This document shows, one piece after another, positions 8,786 through 17,099 of a stretch of 37,567 nucleotides of DNA. Under the pieces are notes generated by a model. The model was not told the origin of the DNA, did not search any database, and was given only the letters and a program-made list of their open reading frames with translations. Where the stretch lies: positions 1 to 37,567 of the forward strand of contig JABHUV010000251.1 in assembly GCA_018658605.1 (NCBI GenBank), in the 5' to 3' direction. A program made the translations under genes and the position numbers. Each line of letters begins with the position of its first letter. Within the stretch, counting starts at the first letter, position 1. The stretch is from Planctomycetaceae bacterium. GTDB lineage: Bacteria; Planctomycetota; Planctomycetia; Pirellulales; Pirellulaceae.

Positions 8786-9637
8786 ATGGTTTCCCCTTTA
8801 AAAACAACGGATAGTACTTTTGACCTTGATGGGTATATTTCGCGACGATCAGTGCTGCGAAATGTAATTGGAGGGAGCGGTAGTTTGCTGTTTGCCGTGA
8901 GCGGTGATTGGGCAGGTGCTAGTGAACCGTCCCTGACAGCGGGTAAGCAGTGGCTGCAGTTTCATTACGCCGATGCGCCGCGAGGGTTTGAGGAAATATT
9001 GGCAAAGTTAAAACAATTGCCGCTGCGGTTATCCGAAGTTTATGGGAGTCCAGCGACCGTCGGAGCAGTCAATGTGCTTATTTTTCCTAATCGTCAGCAG
9101 TATTTTTCGCATTTAGAAAAAACGTTACCCAAGGCACCTAGGCGTAATTCCTTGTTCATTGTACGTAGTGGGCAGCCTACGATTCTAGCCGTTCAGGGTG
9201 AGACACTGCGGCAAGATTTAATGCATGAAGCAGTCCATTCCTTGAATCACTTGACGTTTCGCAATACATCGATGCCTTTGTGGATGGACGAAGGATTGGC
9301 GGAGTGGGCGGAGGATTCCGTAGAACAGCAATTACGAGTCCATGGAAAAGCTTTGCGGCAATTATTGGGGGGGCAACGCATCCTGTTGCCTGAACCCATA
9401 AGCTTAGCGGCGTTGGAGAAAATTAAATCCACAACCAGAGCGGATGCAGTCGACTATGCTGCCAGTTGGGCATGGTGTCGATTTTTATTGTCCGGAGAAT
9501 ATGGGTGCCGTGGCGTTTGGAATCGATATTTACAGGATATTCTAGGTGGACAGCAAGCGGGGCGTTTAAATCACCGCTTAGCACTGACAGTACCGGATTA
9601 TGAACAAAGGTTTCTCAGGTTTCTGACGAGCATTTGA
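8786..9637 (+). CDS. Tat-exported HExxH (gluzincin-like) putative peptidase
   Basis: This 283-residue protein has a twin-arginine-type leader: SRRSVLRNV at residues 19-27 followed by a glycine-rich hydrophobic stretch. The mature part contains HEAVH at 147-151 and WMDEGLAEW at 166-174; HExxH plus an E-x-x-E/W segment about 20 residues later is the zinc-site pattern of peptidase-MA-like/DUF1570 gluzincins. A zinc-dependent peptidase on the outer face of the inner membrane is the best guess, though some family members may be inactive. No strong Shine-Dalgarno is seen before ATG 8786. Its downstream neighbour is a nucleotide-sugar dehydrogenase 139 nt away with its own upstream region, so it is probably monocistronic. 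Substrate unknown. Confidence 0.75.
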   Translation: MVSPLKTTDSTFDLDGYISRRSVLRNVIGGSGSLLFAVSGDWAGASEPSLTAGKQWLQFHYADAPRGFEEILAKLKQLPLRLSEVYGSPATVGAVNVLIFPNRQQYFSHLEKTLPKAPRRNSLFIVRSGQPTILAVQGETLRQDLMHEAVHSLNHLTFRNTSMPLWMDEGLAEWAEDSVEQQLRVHGKALRQLLGGQRILLPEPISLAALEKIKSTTRADAVDYAASWAWCRFLLSGEYGCRGVWNRYLQDILGGQQAGRLNHRLALTVPDYEQRFLRFLTSI

Positions 9638-9717
9638 TTTTCGCCCTTATGTAAACGGCTAGTAAAACTATAATCAAGTTTCCACTGCTAACGGACAACG
9701 ATACTCTCGCGTTTAAG

Positions 9718-9746
9718 TTGACACGTTAATCGGATCCGAATAATCG
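9718..9746 (+). promoter_or_regulatory. Weak sigma70-like promoter candidate
   Basis: A perfect TTGACA (9718-9723) is followed after 17 nt by TAATCG (9741-9746), which is a poor -10 box. It lies 30 nt before the nucleotide-sugar dehydrogenase start. Spacing and -35 are good; the -10 is weak. Confidence 0.3.
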
Positions 9747-9776
9747 ACGTTTGCCTTGTTGTGACGAAAGTGCTTT

Positions 9777-11099
9777 ATGAATCTTACAGAACTAATAACC
9801 GCGATTGACGCTAAAACAGCGAAGATTGGAATTGTGGGATTAGGATATGTCGGATTACCGCTAGTACGCGCGTTTGTTGAAACTGGTTACATAACAATTG
9901 GTTTCGATGTTGATTCCGCAAAAATCGAACAGTTACGCCAGGGCCAAAGTTATATTCAACACATATCGGGCGATTGGGTATCCAAGCAAATCGCGGCGGG
10001 TAAGTTTGACGCGACCGATCAGCTTGATCGCTTGGCCGAGGCGGATGCCATTTTGATTTGTGTGCCAACACCGCTTAACGAAAGTCGTGACCCAGATTTG
10101 ACGTATGTTGAACAAACGGTGAAGAGTATTGCTCAAGTACTGCGACCCGGTCAGTTGATCGTCCTCGAGAGTACAACGTACCCCGGTACAACACGGGATG
10201 TCGTGTTGCCATTGCTAACCGTATCCGGCTTGACACTTGGCGACGATTTTTTCTTAGCTTATAGCCCAGAACGCGAAGATCCAGGTAATCAAGACTTTAA
10301 CGCTCAACAAATTCCCAAAGTTGTGGGTGCAATGGATGCTGCGAGTTTGGACTTGGCCAATACTTTGTATGGTCACGCTATGTCCGAGACAGTACCCGTG
10401 TCGAGTTGTGAAGTAGCAGAAGCGTGCAAAATTCTTGAAAACACATATCGCAGTGTAAACATTGCGATGGTCAACGAATTGAAGGTATTGTTCGATGAAA
10501 TTGATATCGATATTTGGGAAGTTATCGCCGCAGCAAAAACAAAACCATTTGGGTTTCAGGCTTTCTATCCAGGACCAGGTTTAGGCGGGCATTGCATTCC
10601 GATCGATCCATTTTACTTGAGTTGGATTGCTCGCTGCCACGGATTGACAACGCGTTTTATTGAATTAGCAGGTGAAGTGAATGCTTCGATGCCCGAATAT
10701 GTATTATCGCGAGTCGTTGAGCAATTAAATGAAAAAGGCTTGTCAGTCAACGGCGCCAAAATCGGGATATTGGGTGTCGCCTATAAAAAGGACATTGATG
10801 ATCCTCGCGAGAGTCCATCTTTTAGATTAATGGAGTTGTTGACCGAGCGCGGGGCGCAACTGAGTTATAGTGATCCGTGGATTGCTGTGCTGCCAAAAAT
10901 GCGAAGTTTTACCGTCCCTGATTTACAGAGTTGTGAGTTGACGGCGGCTTATCTCGAGGAATTAGATTGTGCGGTGATTTGCACAGATCATTCCGCTTTT
11001 GATTATCAAATGATTGCTGATCATGCCAGTTGTGTTGTTGACACACGTAACGCCATGGCTGCTGTGGAGCATTGCAAGGCTAACATTACCAAGGCGTAG
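9777..11099 (+). CDS. Nucleotide-sugar dehydrogenase (UDP-N-acetylglucosamine 6-dehydrogenase, WbpA-like)
   Basis: This 440-residue UDP-glucose/GDP-mannose dehydrogenase family enzyme has the NAD-binding GIVGLGYVGLPLV at 18-30, the central VAEACKILENTYRSVNIAMVNE helix with its conserved Lys, the catalytic Cys273 in GLGGHCIPIDPFYL, and the C-terminal GVAYKKDIDDPRESPS UDP-binding part. The detailed pattern (FGFQAFYPGPGLGGHCIP) fits the WbpA/TviB group, which oxidises UDP-GlcNAc or UDP-GalNAc to the uronic acid with two NAD+. The product would feed surface polysaccharide or lipopolysaccharide synthesis. No other polysaccharide genes are adjacent, so the sugar is assigned from family only. Start ATG 9777 gives the expected N-terminus. 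Confidence 0.9.
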   Translation: MNLTELITAIDAKTAKIGIVGLGYVGLPLVRAFVETGYITIGFDVDSAKIEQLRQGQSYIQHISGDWVSKQIAAGKFDATDQLDRLAEADAILICVPTPLNESRDPDLTYVEQTVKSIAQVLRPGQLIVLESTTYPGTTRDVVLPLLTVSGLTLGDDFFLAYSPEREDPGNQDFNAQQIPKVVGAMDAASLDLANTLYGHAMSETVPVSSCEVAEACKILENTYRSVNIAMVNELKVLFDEIDIDIWEVIAAAKTKPFGFQAFYPGPGLGGHCIPIDPFYLSWIARCHGLTTRFIELAGEVNASMPEYVLSRVVEQLNEKGLSVNGAKIGILGVAYKKDIDDPRESPSFRLMELLTERGAQLSYSDPWIAVLPKMRSFTVPDLQSCELTAAYLEELDCAVICTDHSAFDYQMIADHASCVVDTRNAMAAVEHCKANITKA

Positions 11100-11185
11100 A
11101 GCGTAGCACGTTGAGGTTGCCGATTTCTGTGCGGTGGTAACTGCCCATGTAAGCGAATGTTCGCCGTTGAACCCGTTTGTTGTGG

Positions 11186-11214
11186 TTCATTAGATTAAAT
11201 GTTCAGAGTATACT
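11186..11214 (+). promoter_or_regulatory. Candidate leuCD promoter
   Basis: TTCATT (11186-11191) and TATACT (11209-11214) are separated by exactly 17 nt. The -10 matches five of six consensus positions and the -35 about three. Transcription would begin near 11221, placing the hairpin at 11219-11235 at the very 5' end of the leuC message. Confidence 0.45.
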
Positions 11215-11218
11215 GCTG

Positions 11219-11235
11219 TTTGAGCGAGGCTCAAA
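11219..11235 (+). other. Inverted repeat in the leuC leader
   Basis: TTTGAGC and GCTCAAA form a perfect 7-bp stem with a GAG loop, immediately downstream of the candidate -10 box and 22 nt before the leuC start. It could be an operator or a 5'-end stabilising hairpin; it has no T-tract on the plus strand, so it is not a classical attenuator terminator. Confidence 0.4.
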
Positions 11236-11257
11236 AATAACCTAAAAGAAAGATTGA

Positions 11258-12694
11258 ATGGAAATGAATGCGGATCTAAGTGGATCGTTAGAAACAGCGA
11301 GTAGTCCTCGAACCATGTTTGAAAAGATATGGAGTAATCATATTGTGCATGCCGAAACGGGGCGGCAGACATTGCTATACATTGACTTGCACTTGATTCA
11401 TGAAGTGACAAGCGCTCAAGCTTTTGAAGGCTTGCGTTTAGCGCAGCGCACAGTGCGCCGCCCAGAACTTACAATTGCAACTCCCGATCACAATGTACCC
11501 ACGACTGATCGTAGTTTGCCGATCGCCGATCCGATCGCCCAGATTCAGATTGATACACTGCGGAAAAATTGCATCGACAATAAGATCACTATTTTCGATA
11601 TTGATAGCATCAATCAAGGTATCGTGCATATCATCGGACCGGAAATGGGATATACTCAGCCCGGCATGACGATTGTATGTGGTGACAGTCATACGGCTAC
11701 TCACGGAGCCTTCGGTGCGTTGGCATTCGGGATTGGTACTAGCGAAGTTGAGCACGTACTGGTTACGCAGACCTTGCCGCAAGATAAACCTAAAACGATG
11801 GAATTGCGAGTCGAAGGAGAACTTGCACCGGGCGTGACTGCCAAGGACTTAGTTTTATATCTTATCGGTGACTTGACGACATCTGGTGGAACGGGCTATG
11901 TGCTGGAGTACACCGGTGATGCGATTCGCCAGCTTTCTATGGAAGAGCGCATGACCGTGTGTAATATGTCGATCGAAGCAGGTGCGCGGGCAGGAATGAT
12001 TGCTCCGGACGAGACGACTTTTGAATATGTTCGAGGAAAACAACAGGCCCCCGCTGATATGGAAGCAGCTATTGCTTGTTGGAGCCAACTCCCGTCTGAT
12101 ACTGGTGCACTCTACGATGCGACGCGAGTTTATGCTGCTAGTGAAATTCAACCACAAGTAACTTGGGGTACCAATCCCGGTCAAGTGATCGCTATTAATG
12201 CACCAATTCCCTCTCCAGCCGATTTCACGGATGAAGTTGATCAGAAGAGTACCCAAAGTGCATTGGATTATATGGGGCTTATCGCTGGAAGCAAACTGTC
12301 GGACGTGGAAGTAAATCGAGTGTTTATCGGTTCGTGTACCAATGCCAGGATTGAAGATTTAAGAGCTGCTGCGGCGATTGCTAAAGGTCGGAAAGTTGCT
12401 GATAGCGTGAGTGCGATGGTTGTTCCCGGAAGTGGTGTTATTAAGCGGCAAGCCGAAGCTGAAGGGTTAGACCAAATTTTCACGGACGCCGGCTTCCAGT
12501 GGCGTGAAGCGGGTTGTAGTATGTGCTTGGCAATGAACCCAGATAAGTTAGAACCTGGTGAGCGATGTGCGTCTACGAGCAATCGGAATTTTGAAGGTCG
12601 TCAGGGAAAAGGGGGACGGACGCATCTGGTTTCGCCCGCGATGGCAGCGGCGGCGGCGGTAGCTGGAGCATTTGTTGATGTGCGAGAGTTTTAG
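11258..12694 (+). CDS. leuC: 3-isopropylmalate dehydratase large subunit
   Basis: This 478-residue aconitase-family protein isomerises 2-isopropylmalate to 3-isopropylmalate in leucine biosynthesis, together with LeuD. The [4Fe-4S] ligands are present: Cys360 in [13 protein letters not shown], and Cys420 and Cys423 in [11 protein letters not shown]. Substrate-site motifs include [34 protein letters not shown] and the [10 protein letters not shown] loop near the C-terminus. The N-terminus is about 19 residues longer than usual before [14 protein letters not shown] 11258 has an AAGAAAG upstream, and the ATG at 11315 (residue 20) is the alternative start. leuD follows 73 nt after the stop codon on the same strand. 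Confidence 0.96.
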   Translation: MEMNADLSGSLETASSPRTMFEKIWSNHIVHAETGRQTLLYIDLHLIHEVTSAQAFEGLRLAQRTVRRPELTIATPDHNVPTTDRSLPIADPIAQIQIDTLRKNCIDNKITIFDIDSINQGIVHIIGPEMGYTQPGMTIVCGDSHTATHGAFGALAFGIGTSEVEHVLVTQTLPQDKPKTMELRVEGELAPGVTAKDLVLYLIGDLTTSGGTGYVLEYTGDAIRQLSMEERMTVCNMSIEAGARAGMIAPDETTFEYVRGKQQAPADMEAAIACWSQLPSDTGALYDATRVYAASEIQPQVTWGTNPGQVIAINAPIPSPADFTDEVDQKSTQSALDYMGLIAGSKLSDVEVNRVFIGSCTNARIEDLRAAAAIAKGRKVADSVSAMVVPGSGVIKRQAEAEGLDQIFTDAGFQWREAGCSMCLAMNPDKLEPGERCASTSNRNFEGRQGKGGRTHLVSPAMAAAAAVAGAFVDVREF

Positions 12695-12767
12695 AGAGTC
12701 TTTGCTAGTGTAATTTAAAGTGCAAAAGAACATTTGGAATTTTGAAAAACACAAAGGGAATTTAGAG

Positions 12768-13355
12768 ATGGAAGCATTTATCAAGCATTGTGGAATTACC
12801 GCCGCACTAGATCGTGCCAATGTGGATACAGATCAGATTATTCCCAAGCAATTCCTAAAACGCATCGAACGAAGCGGGTTTGGGAAATTCCTTTTCTTTG
12901 ACTGGCGATTCAATGACGATGGGACGGACAATGCCGAATTCGAATTGAACCAACCAGCAGTTCAAGGAGCGACCGTGCTGCTAACAAAGCGCAATTTTGG
13001 CAGTGGTTCGAGTCGAGAACATGCCGTCTGGGCACTGGCGGATTATGGTTTTCGTTGTGTGATTGCTCCGGGCTATGCGGATATATTCTTTAACAACTGT
13101 TTTAAAAACGGCGTACTGCCGATTGTCGTGCCGGAAAATCAAATCGAGCAACTTTTTGCGAATGTCGCCACACACGGTCAATATGAGTTAACAATCGATC
13201 TGGAATCGCAGACAATTCAAGACGGTTATGGGTTTGAGTTTTCGTTTGACGTCAACGAGTTTCGCCGACATTGCTTACTTAATGGTCTAGATGATATTGC
13301 TTTGACACTTGAGCATGAAGCAAAGATTACGGCCTATGAGCAACGGGTGTCGTAA
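12768..13355 (+). CDS. leuD: 3-isopropylmalate dehydratase small subunit
   Basis: This 195-residue swivel-domain partner of LeuC has the conserved N-terminus ([20 protein letters not shown]), [21 protein letters not shown] at residues 76-90, and [11 protein letters not shown]. The start is placed at ATG 12768 because an AAAGGGA lies about 9 nt upstream and the product then begins as other LeuD proteins do; the open frame also allows a GTG at 12720 that would add 16 atypical residues. Length and motifs are normal, so the heterodimer should be functional. Confidence 0.95.
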   Translation: MEAFIKHCGITAALDRANVDTDQIIPKQFLKRIERSGFGKFLFFDWRFNDDGTDNAEFELNQPAVQGATVLLTKRNFGSGSSREHAVWALADYGFRCVIAPGYADIFFNNCFKNGVLPIVVPENQIEQLFANVATHGQYELTIDLESQTIQDGYGFEFSFDVNEFRRHCLLNGLDDIALTLEHEAKITAYEQRVS

Positions 13356-13511
13356 ATTGTGGTTGGGTGTATACAGGCGACGATAAATCCACTGTTTTTC
13401 TAACCACAACGTCAAATTCGATATCCATGGTGGGATATGCTTGACCCTATCGCTGCGATTAGGGAAGATGAATCGAGTTCTTAATTAACTTAATCCAGTT
13501 TGGAGAATATG
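13356..13511 (+). other. Inverted-repeat-containing spacer between leuD and the peroxidase
   Basis: TTGTGGTT (13357-13364) and AACCACAA (13402-13409) are a perfect 8-bp inverted repeat beginning next to the leuD stop, a possible end-of-operon structure without a T-tract. A second imperfect repeat, CCCTA...TAGGG, lies near 13445-13464. TTAATTAAC at 13481-13489 recurs before the propeller gene at 14679 (14652-14660). Confidence 0.35.
13502..13505 (+). promoter_or_regulatory. Shine-Dalgarno deciding the peroxidase start
   Basis: GGAG lies 6 nt before ATG 13512 but only 3 nt before ATG 13509 and overlaps the upstream TTG alternative at 13500, so 13512 is the most likely initiation codon. Confidence 0.5.
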
Positions 13512-14594
13512 ATGAAATCACAGTCGTTAAAAAGCAATTGTTCTTCAGCATGTTTCACGACTATTATTCCGATTATTTGTATTGTATTGTCGGTATGTCT
13601 AGCATGTTTTACAGGCAACGGTTTGTTTGCCGAGATGGTGCCGGCAAACAAACCTGACGCTCAGCAAGTGCCAATTGGATTGGAGCGATTGAAGTTTCCG
13701 GCGAATAATGAATTGACGGCAGCTAAGATTGAATTAGGTAAACAGCTGTTTTTTGAGAAGCGGCTATCCAGTGATAATACGGTTAGTTGTGCGACTTGTC
13801 ATGATCCTGAAAAGGGCTGGTCTAATGACGCAGCATTTGCAACGGGAGTCCGAGGTCAAATTGGTGGTCGTAGTGCGCCAACAATAATCAACGCGGCTTA
13901 CCATCCATTGCAATTTTGGGATGGGCGAGCTGTTGGTCTTGAAGGGCAAGCGCTAGGGCCGATCGCAAATCCGATTGAAATGGATTTGAGCATAGCCGAT
14001 GCGATCGCAAGGTTATCCGAGATTCCGGGCTATAGAAAACAATTCAAACGCGTGTTTGGGACGAAAGTCACGGCGGAGGCCATGGCACAGGCGATTGCAT
14101 CGTTTGAGCGAACGGTGTTGTCCGGTGACGCACCGTTTGATCGATTCAAAGCAGGTGATAAGAATGCGTTGAGTGCATCAGCCCAACGTGGAATGGATCT
14201 ATTTTTCAATAAAGCAAAGTGCAGTGCTTGTCATAAAGGCGGATCCTTTTCAGATTTTGCTTTTCACAATCTGGGAGTTGGAATCAATAACCAAAATCCA
14301 GATTTGGGGAGATTCGCTGTGACCAAGCAAGAAGGTGATCGAGGGAGTTTCAAGACTCCGACATTGCGTGAAATTCACCGCACGGCTCCCTATATGCACG
14401 ATGGTAGTCAAAAAACACTTAAGGAAGTTGTCGAGTTTTATAACAAAGGTGGCATCAAAAATCCGCAACTCGATGAAGAAATGAAGCCACTAAAGCTTTC
14501 CCTAGACGAAGTGAACGACATTGTTAATTTTATGGTGGAAGGACTTGCGAGCGAACACTATCCACAGGTCAATGTACCTCAGTTGCCAGAGTAG
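13512..14594 (+). CDS. Di-heme cytochrome c peroxidase (CCP/MauG family)
   Basis: This 360-residue exported protein carries two CxxCH heme-c sites: CATCH (Cys93, Cys96, His97) and CSACH (Cys237, Cys240, His241). It has the family segments IELGKQLFFEKRLS, SDNTVSC, NAAYHPLQFWDGRA, ANPIEM, and FKTPTLREIHRTAPYMHDGS near residues 280-300. An N-terminal hydrophobic segment (TTIIPIICIVLSVCLACF) is a signal peptide or membrane anchor. Bacterial CCPs reduce hydrogen peroxide in the periplasm with electrons from small cytochromes; MauG-type relatives instead oxidise protein residues. The DUF1559-independent, planctomycete-type CCPs are often of unknown substrate. Heme attachment requires the Ccm/Ccs system, not seen here. 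It may be functionally linked to the exported propeller that follows. Confidence 0.92.
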   Translation: MKSQSLKSNCSSACFTTIIPIICIVLSVCLACFTGNGLFAEMVPANKPDAQQVPIGLERLKFPANNELTAAKIELGKQLFFEKRLSSDNTVSCATCHDPEKGWSNDAAFATGVRGQIGGRSAPTIINAAYHPLQFWDGRAVGLEGQALGPIANPIEMDLSIADAIARLSEIPGYRKQFKRVFGTKVTAEAMAQAIASFERTVLSGDAPFDRFKAGDKNALSASAQRGMDLFFNKAKCSACHKGGSFSDFAFHNLGVGINNQNPDLGRFAVTKQEGDRGSFKTPTLREIHRTAPYMHDGSQKTLKEVVEFYNKGGIKNPQLDEEMKPLKLSLDEVNDIVNFMVEGLASEHYPQVNVPQLPE

Positions 14595-14678
14595 TTGCCT
14601 GTAGTTGAACTAGATGTTGTGTATATGTGTTAATATGATTGGTGTAATTATTTAATTAACCCCAGAGGGATTTGAAAT

Positions 14679-15683
14679 ATGAATAAGTGCAAAATGACGA
14701 TGATAGCGGTAATCACTCTGTTTGGCTGTTTGTTCCACAGTGACCGCGATGTTTATGGTGTTGAGGTTGCAACGATTGCTGAAGGATTGAATGTGCCTTG
14801 TGGTGTGACAATTCAGCCTGAGACAGGACATGTGTTTGTTGCTGATAGTGGAGCGGGACGGGTGATTCGCATCGTCGATGGGAAAATCGAAGCTGTGATT
14901 ACAGGCTTTCCCATCGACAAATACGGCAAAGGACCGATTTACCCAATCGGCCCATTGGGCTTGGCGTTTATAGATCGTGATGTTCTGGCCGTCGGTGGCG
15001 GCGGATTCCCAGATGCCAAGGATCTGTTGCGAATTTATAATTTGCCGAAAGTTGGAGCAGAAGCATTGAAGGCTGATGACATGGCAACTTCCTTTTCAAT
15101 CGATGCAACTGAAAAGCTTGCCGGCGAAGGTAATTTTTATGGGCTCGCATTTAATGGCGACGCGATTTTTGCTACCTGTAATGGTGATGACACCAAAGGT
15201 TGGATTGCCAGAGCGGGTGTTAAAGGCACCAAAGTTGGTTCGTTCAGTCGAGCAATTGCGACCAAAGAACTGACGGACGTTGATGCGCCTGTCGCCATAA
15301 CTGTTGCACCGGATGGCAGTTTAGCCGTTGGGCAAATGGGTGAAATTTCATTGCCAGGTGATGGCCTGCTGACCTTTTATGATGCAGCGACAGGCGATAA
15401 ACTTGCGAACTTCGAGACGGGGCTTAGCGATATTACCGGCTTGGCATATGGACCTCGTGGACAATTATTGGCAACAGATTTTGCTTGGTCTAGTCCAAAA
15501 GACGGAGGCCTTTTTCGCATTGTTGCAAAATATAATAAAAAGAAACAAGGCATCGAAGTTGAAAAGATTGTTTCACTAGATAAGCCGACAGCAATTAGTA
15601 TCGACGGAAGTGGTGACATCTATGTGACCATTATTGGTTCTGGCGAGGGAGCCAGTGGCAAGTTATTGAAGATCACTAAATAA
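14679..15683 (+). CDS. Exported NHL/SMP-30-like beta-propeller protein
   Basis: This 334-residue protein has a signal peptide (MTMIAVITLFGCLFHS) and a six-bladed NHL/SGL-type pattern: VPCGVTIQPETGHVFVADSG, GAGRVIRIVDGKIEAVI, FYGLAFNGDAIFATCNGDD, VTVAPDGS-type turns (ITVAPDGSLAVGQMGEI), TGLAYGPRGQLLATDF and PTAISIDGSGDIYVTI. There is no obvious catalytic tetrad of true SMP-30 lactonases, so a binding propeller is likely. GGGA about 10 nt upstream supports ATG 14679. Only 84 nt separate it from the peroxidase gene, and both starts are preceded by TTAATTAAC and CCAG, so they may be co-regulated. Confidence 0.8.
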   Translation: MNKCKMTMIAVITLFGCLFHSDRDVYGVEVATIAEGLNVPCGVTIQPETGHVFVADSGAGRVIRIVDGKIEAVITGFPIDKYGKGPIYPIGPLGLAFIDRDVLAVGGGGFPDAKDLLRIYNLPKVGAEALKADDMATSFSIDATEKLAGEGNFYGLAFNGDAIFATCNGDDTKGWIARAGVKGTKVGSFSRAIATKELTDVDAPVAITVAPDGSLAVGQMGEISLPGDGLLTFYDAATGDKLANFETGLSDITGLAYGPRGQLLATDFAWSSPKDGGLFRIVAKYNKKKQGIEVEKIVSLDKPTAISIDGSGDIYVTIIGSGEGASGKLLKITK

Positions 15684-15711
15684 CAGCAATGCTCACGCTT
15701 GCTCAAGATGG

Positions 15712-16731
15712 TTATTCAATATTACGAGTGACTTCGAATCCAAGGTCTTTGATCATTTGGTAATCGGCGTCGGGTGCTTGGCCTTCGGTAGTAAGGTAAT
15801 CCCCAACGAAAATCGAATTTGCGGCATAAAGTCCGAGCGGTTGTAGGCTACCGAGATGTAGTTCACGACCGCCGGCAATCCGCAGTTCCGTTGTGGGATT
15901 TGCGAATCGATACATCGCTAAAGCCTTCAGGCAGTACTGGGGCGTAAGTGTGTTAATATTTTGCAGCTGGGTTCCTTCGATAGAATTCAGGAAATTTAAA
16001 GGAATGGAATCGGCTTCGAGGTCCCGTAGTGCGAAGGCCATGTCGATGACATCTTGGTTTTGCTCACCCATGCCAATGATGCCGCCACTACAAATTTCCA
16101 TTCCGGCGCGGCGCACGGCATGCAAAGTGTCCATTCGATCTTGATAGCTGTGTGTCGTGCAGATATGTTTGTAGTTGGATTCACTGGTGTTCAAGTTGTG
16201 ATTCACTCGATCCACGCCAGCATCAGATAGGCGTTGAGCTTGATCATCGCTGAGCAAGCCTAGGCAGGCACAAATTTTCAAGTTGTACTGATCCTTGATA
16301 TGCGGCACGATGGTTTCAACAGCGGTCAGTTCTCGCTCACTGGGTGCTCGAGCTGAAATCACGATGCAGTATGTTTTCGCATTTCGTTCCGCAGCAATTT
16401 TCGCTCCATCAAGCAATTTATCTCGACTAAGGATGTTGTACTTAGGGATTTCCGCGGTGGAATCCTTGGATTGGGAACAGTACGAGCAATCTTCGGGGCA
16501 GAGACCGCTTTTGGCATTCATTAAGAAGTAGAGTTGAACGGTTTTACCGAAATGTTGTTTGCGAATACGGAAAGCAGCGGACATTAAATCGAGTAGTTCA
16601 TCGTCCGGGCATGTCAAAATCTGCATGGCTTGTTGTTGGTTGAGCGGAGTACCAGATAGGACTTGTTGTGCCAATACGTGCCAGTCTGTAGCGGTAGTCG
16701 TAGGTTGCGTTTCGTGGGTTGTGGAAGCCAT
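15712..16731 (-). CDS. bioB: Biotin synthase
   Basis: This 339-residue radical-SAM enzyme inserts sulfur into dethiobiotin. The radical-SAM cluster ligands are Cys78, Cys82 and Cys85 in GLCPEDCSYCSQS. Other BioB signatures are TYCIVISARAPSERE, CACLGLL, DRVNHNLNTSE, CSGGIIGMGEQ and FLNSIEGT, and RIAGGRE carries the Arg ligand of the [2Fe-2S] cluster. The length is normal. It is a single gene here, with no bioA/D/F nearby; its start ATG 16731 faces the DUF11 gene across a 368-bp divergent spacer. A half-site resembling a BirA box lies upstream (see rejected items). Confidence 0.96.
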   Translation of the reverse strand: MASTTHETQPTTTATDWHVLAQQVLSGTPLNQQQAMQILTCPDDELLDLMSAAFRIRKQHFGKTVQLYFLMNAKSGLCPEDCSYCSQSKDSTAEIPKYNILSRDKLLDGAKIAAERNAKTYCIVISARAPSERELTAVETIVPHIKDQYNLKICACLGLLSDDQAQRLSDAGVDRVNHNLNTSESNYKHICTTHSYQDRMDTLHAVRRAGMEICSGGIIGMGEQNQDVIDMAFALRDLEADSIPLNFLNSIEGTQLQNINTLTPQYCLKALAMYRFANPTTELRIAGGRELHLGSLQPLGLYAANSIFVGDYLTTEGQAPDADYQMIKDLGFEVTRNIE

Positions 16732-17099
16732 GGGATTATCTAGGTTTTGAGTTAGAATTCACGTATTAAAATTGTTTTACAAATGATGACGGTTTGAACC
16801 AGCATTCGCAAGCCCTACGCGGCCGACAGTTCTCTTAGTTACGACTAGATTCATCCAGAAATGTGAAAAATGAGCACGCTAAATGTAATTATCTGCGTTG
16901 CAGGAAAGCGACATGTCGTTTTCAGGTTTCGTGGATGCTATTTCCAATCGTAGACGACATCCCGCTGCGAAAATGAAAAAAATGGATTTATGCTAAAGCT
17001 TTGCGTCGTAACTGTCGATTTGGTCTCCGATTCTCAGCGGAATGTTTTTCCGCACACGAGAGCCGAATAACCCCACAACCGAAATACAGGTTTCTAATC
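16732..17099. other. Divergent intergenic region between bioB and the DUF11 gene
   Basis: This 368-bp non-coding stretch contains the 10-bp palindrome CGACATGTCG at 16909-16918. Both flanking promoters should be here. The plus-strand gene at 17100 has only a weak AGG as ribosome-binding sequence. I see no convincing paired promoter hexamers. Confidence 0.45.

Noticed and set aside
16760..16800. TTGTAAAAC on the minus strand before bioB, resembling a BirA half-site
   Set aside because: The second half-site (GTTTACAA-like) is absent at the expected spacing, so biotin-repressor control is not supported.
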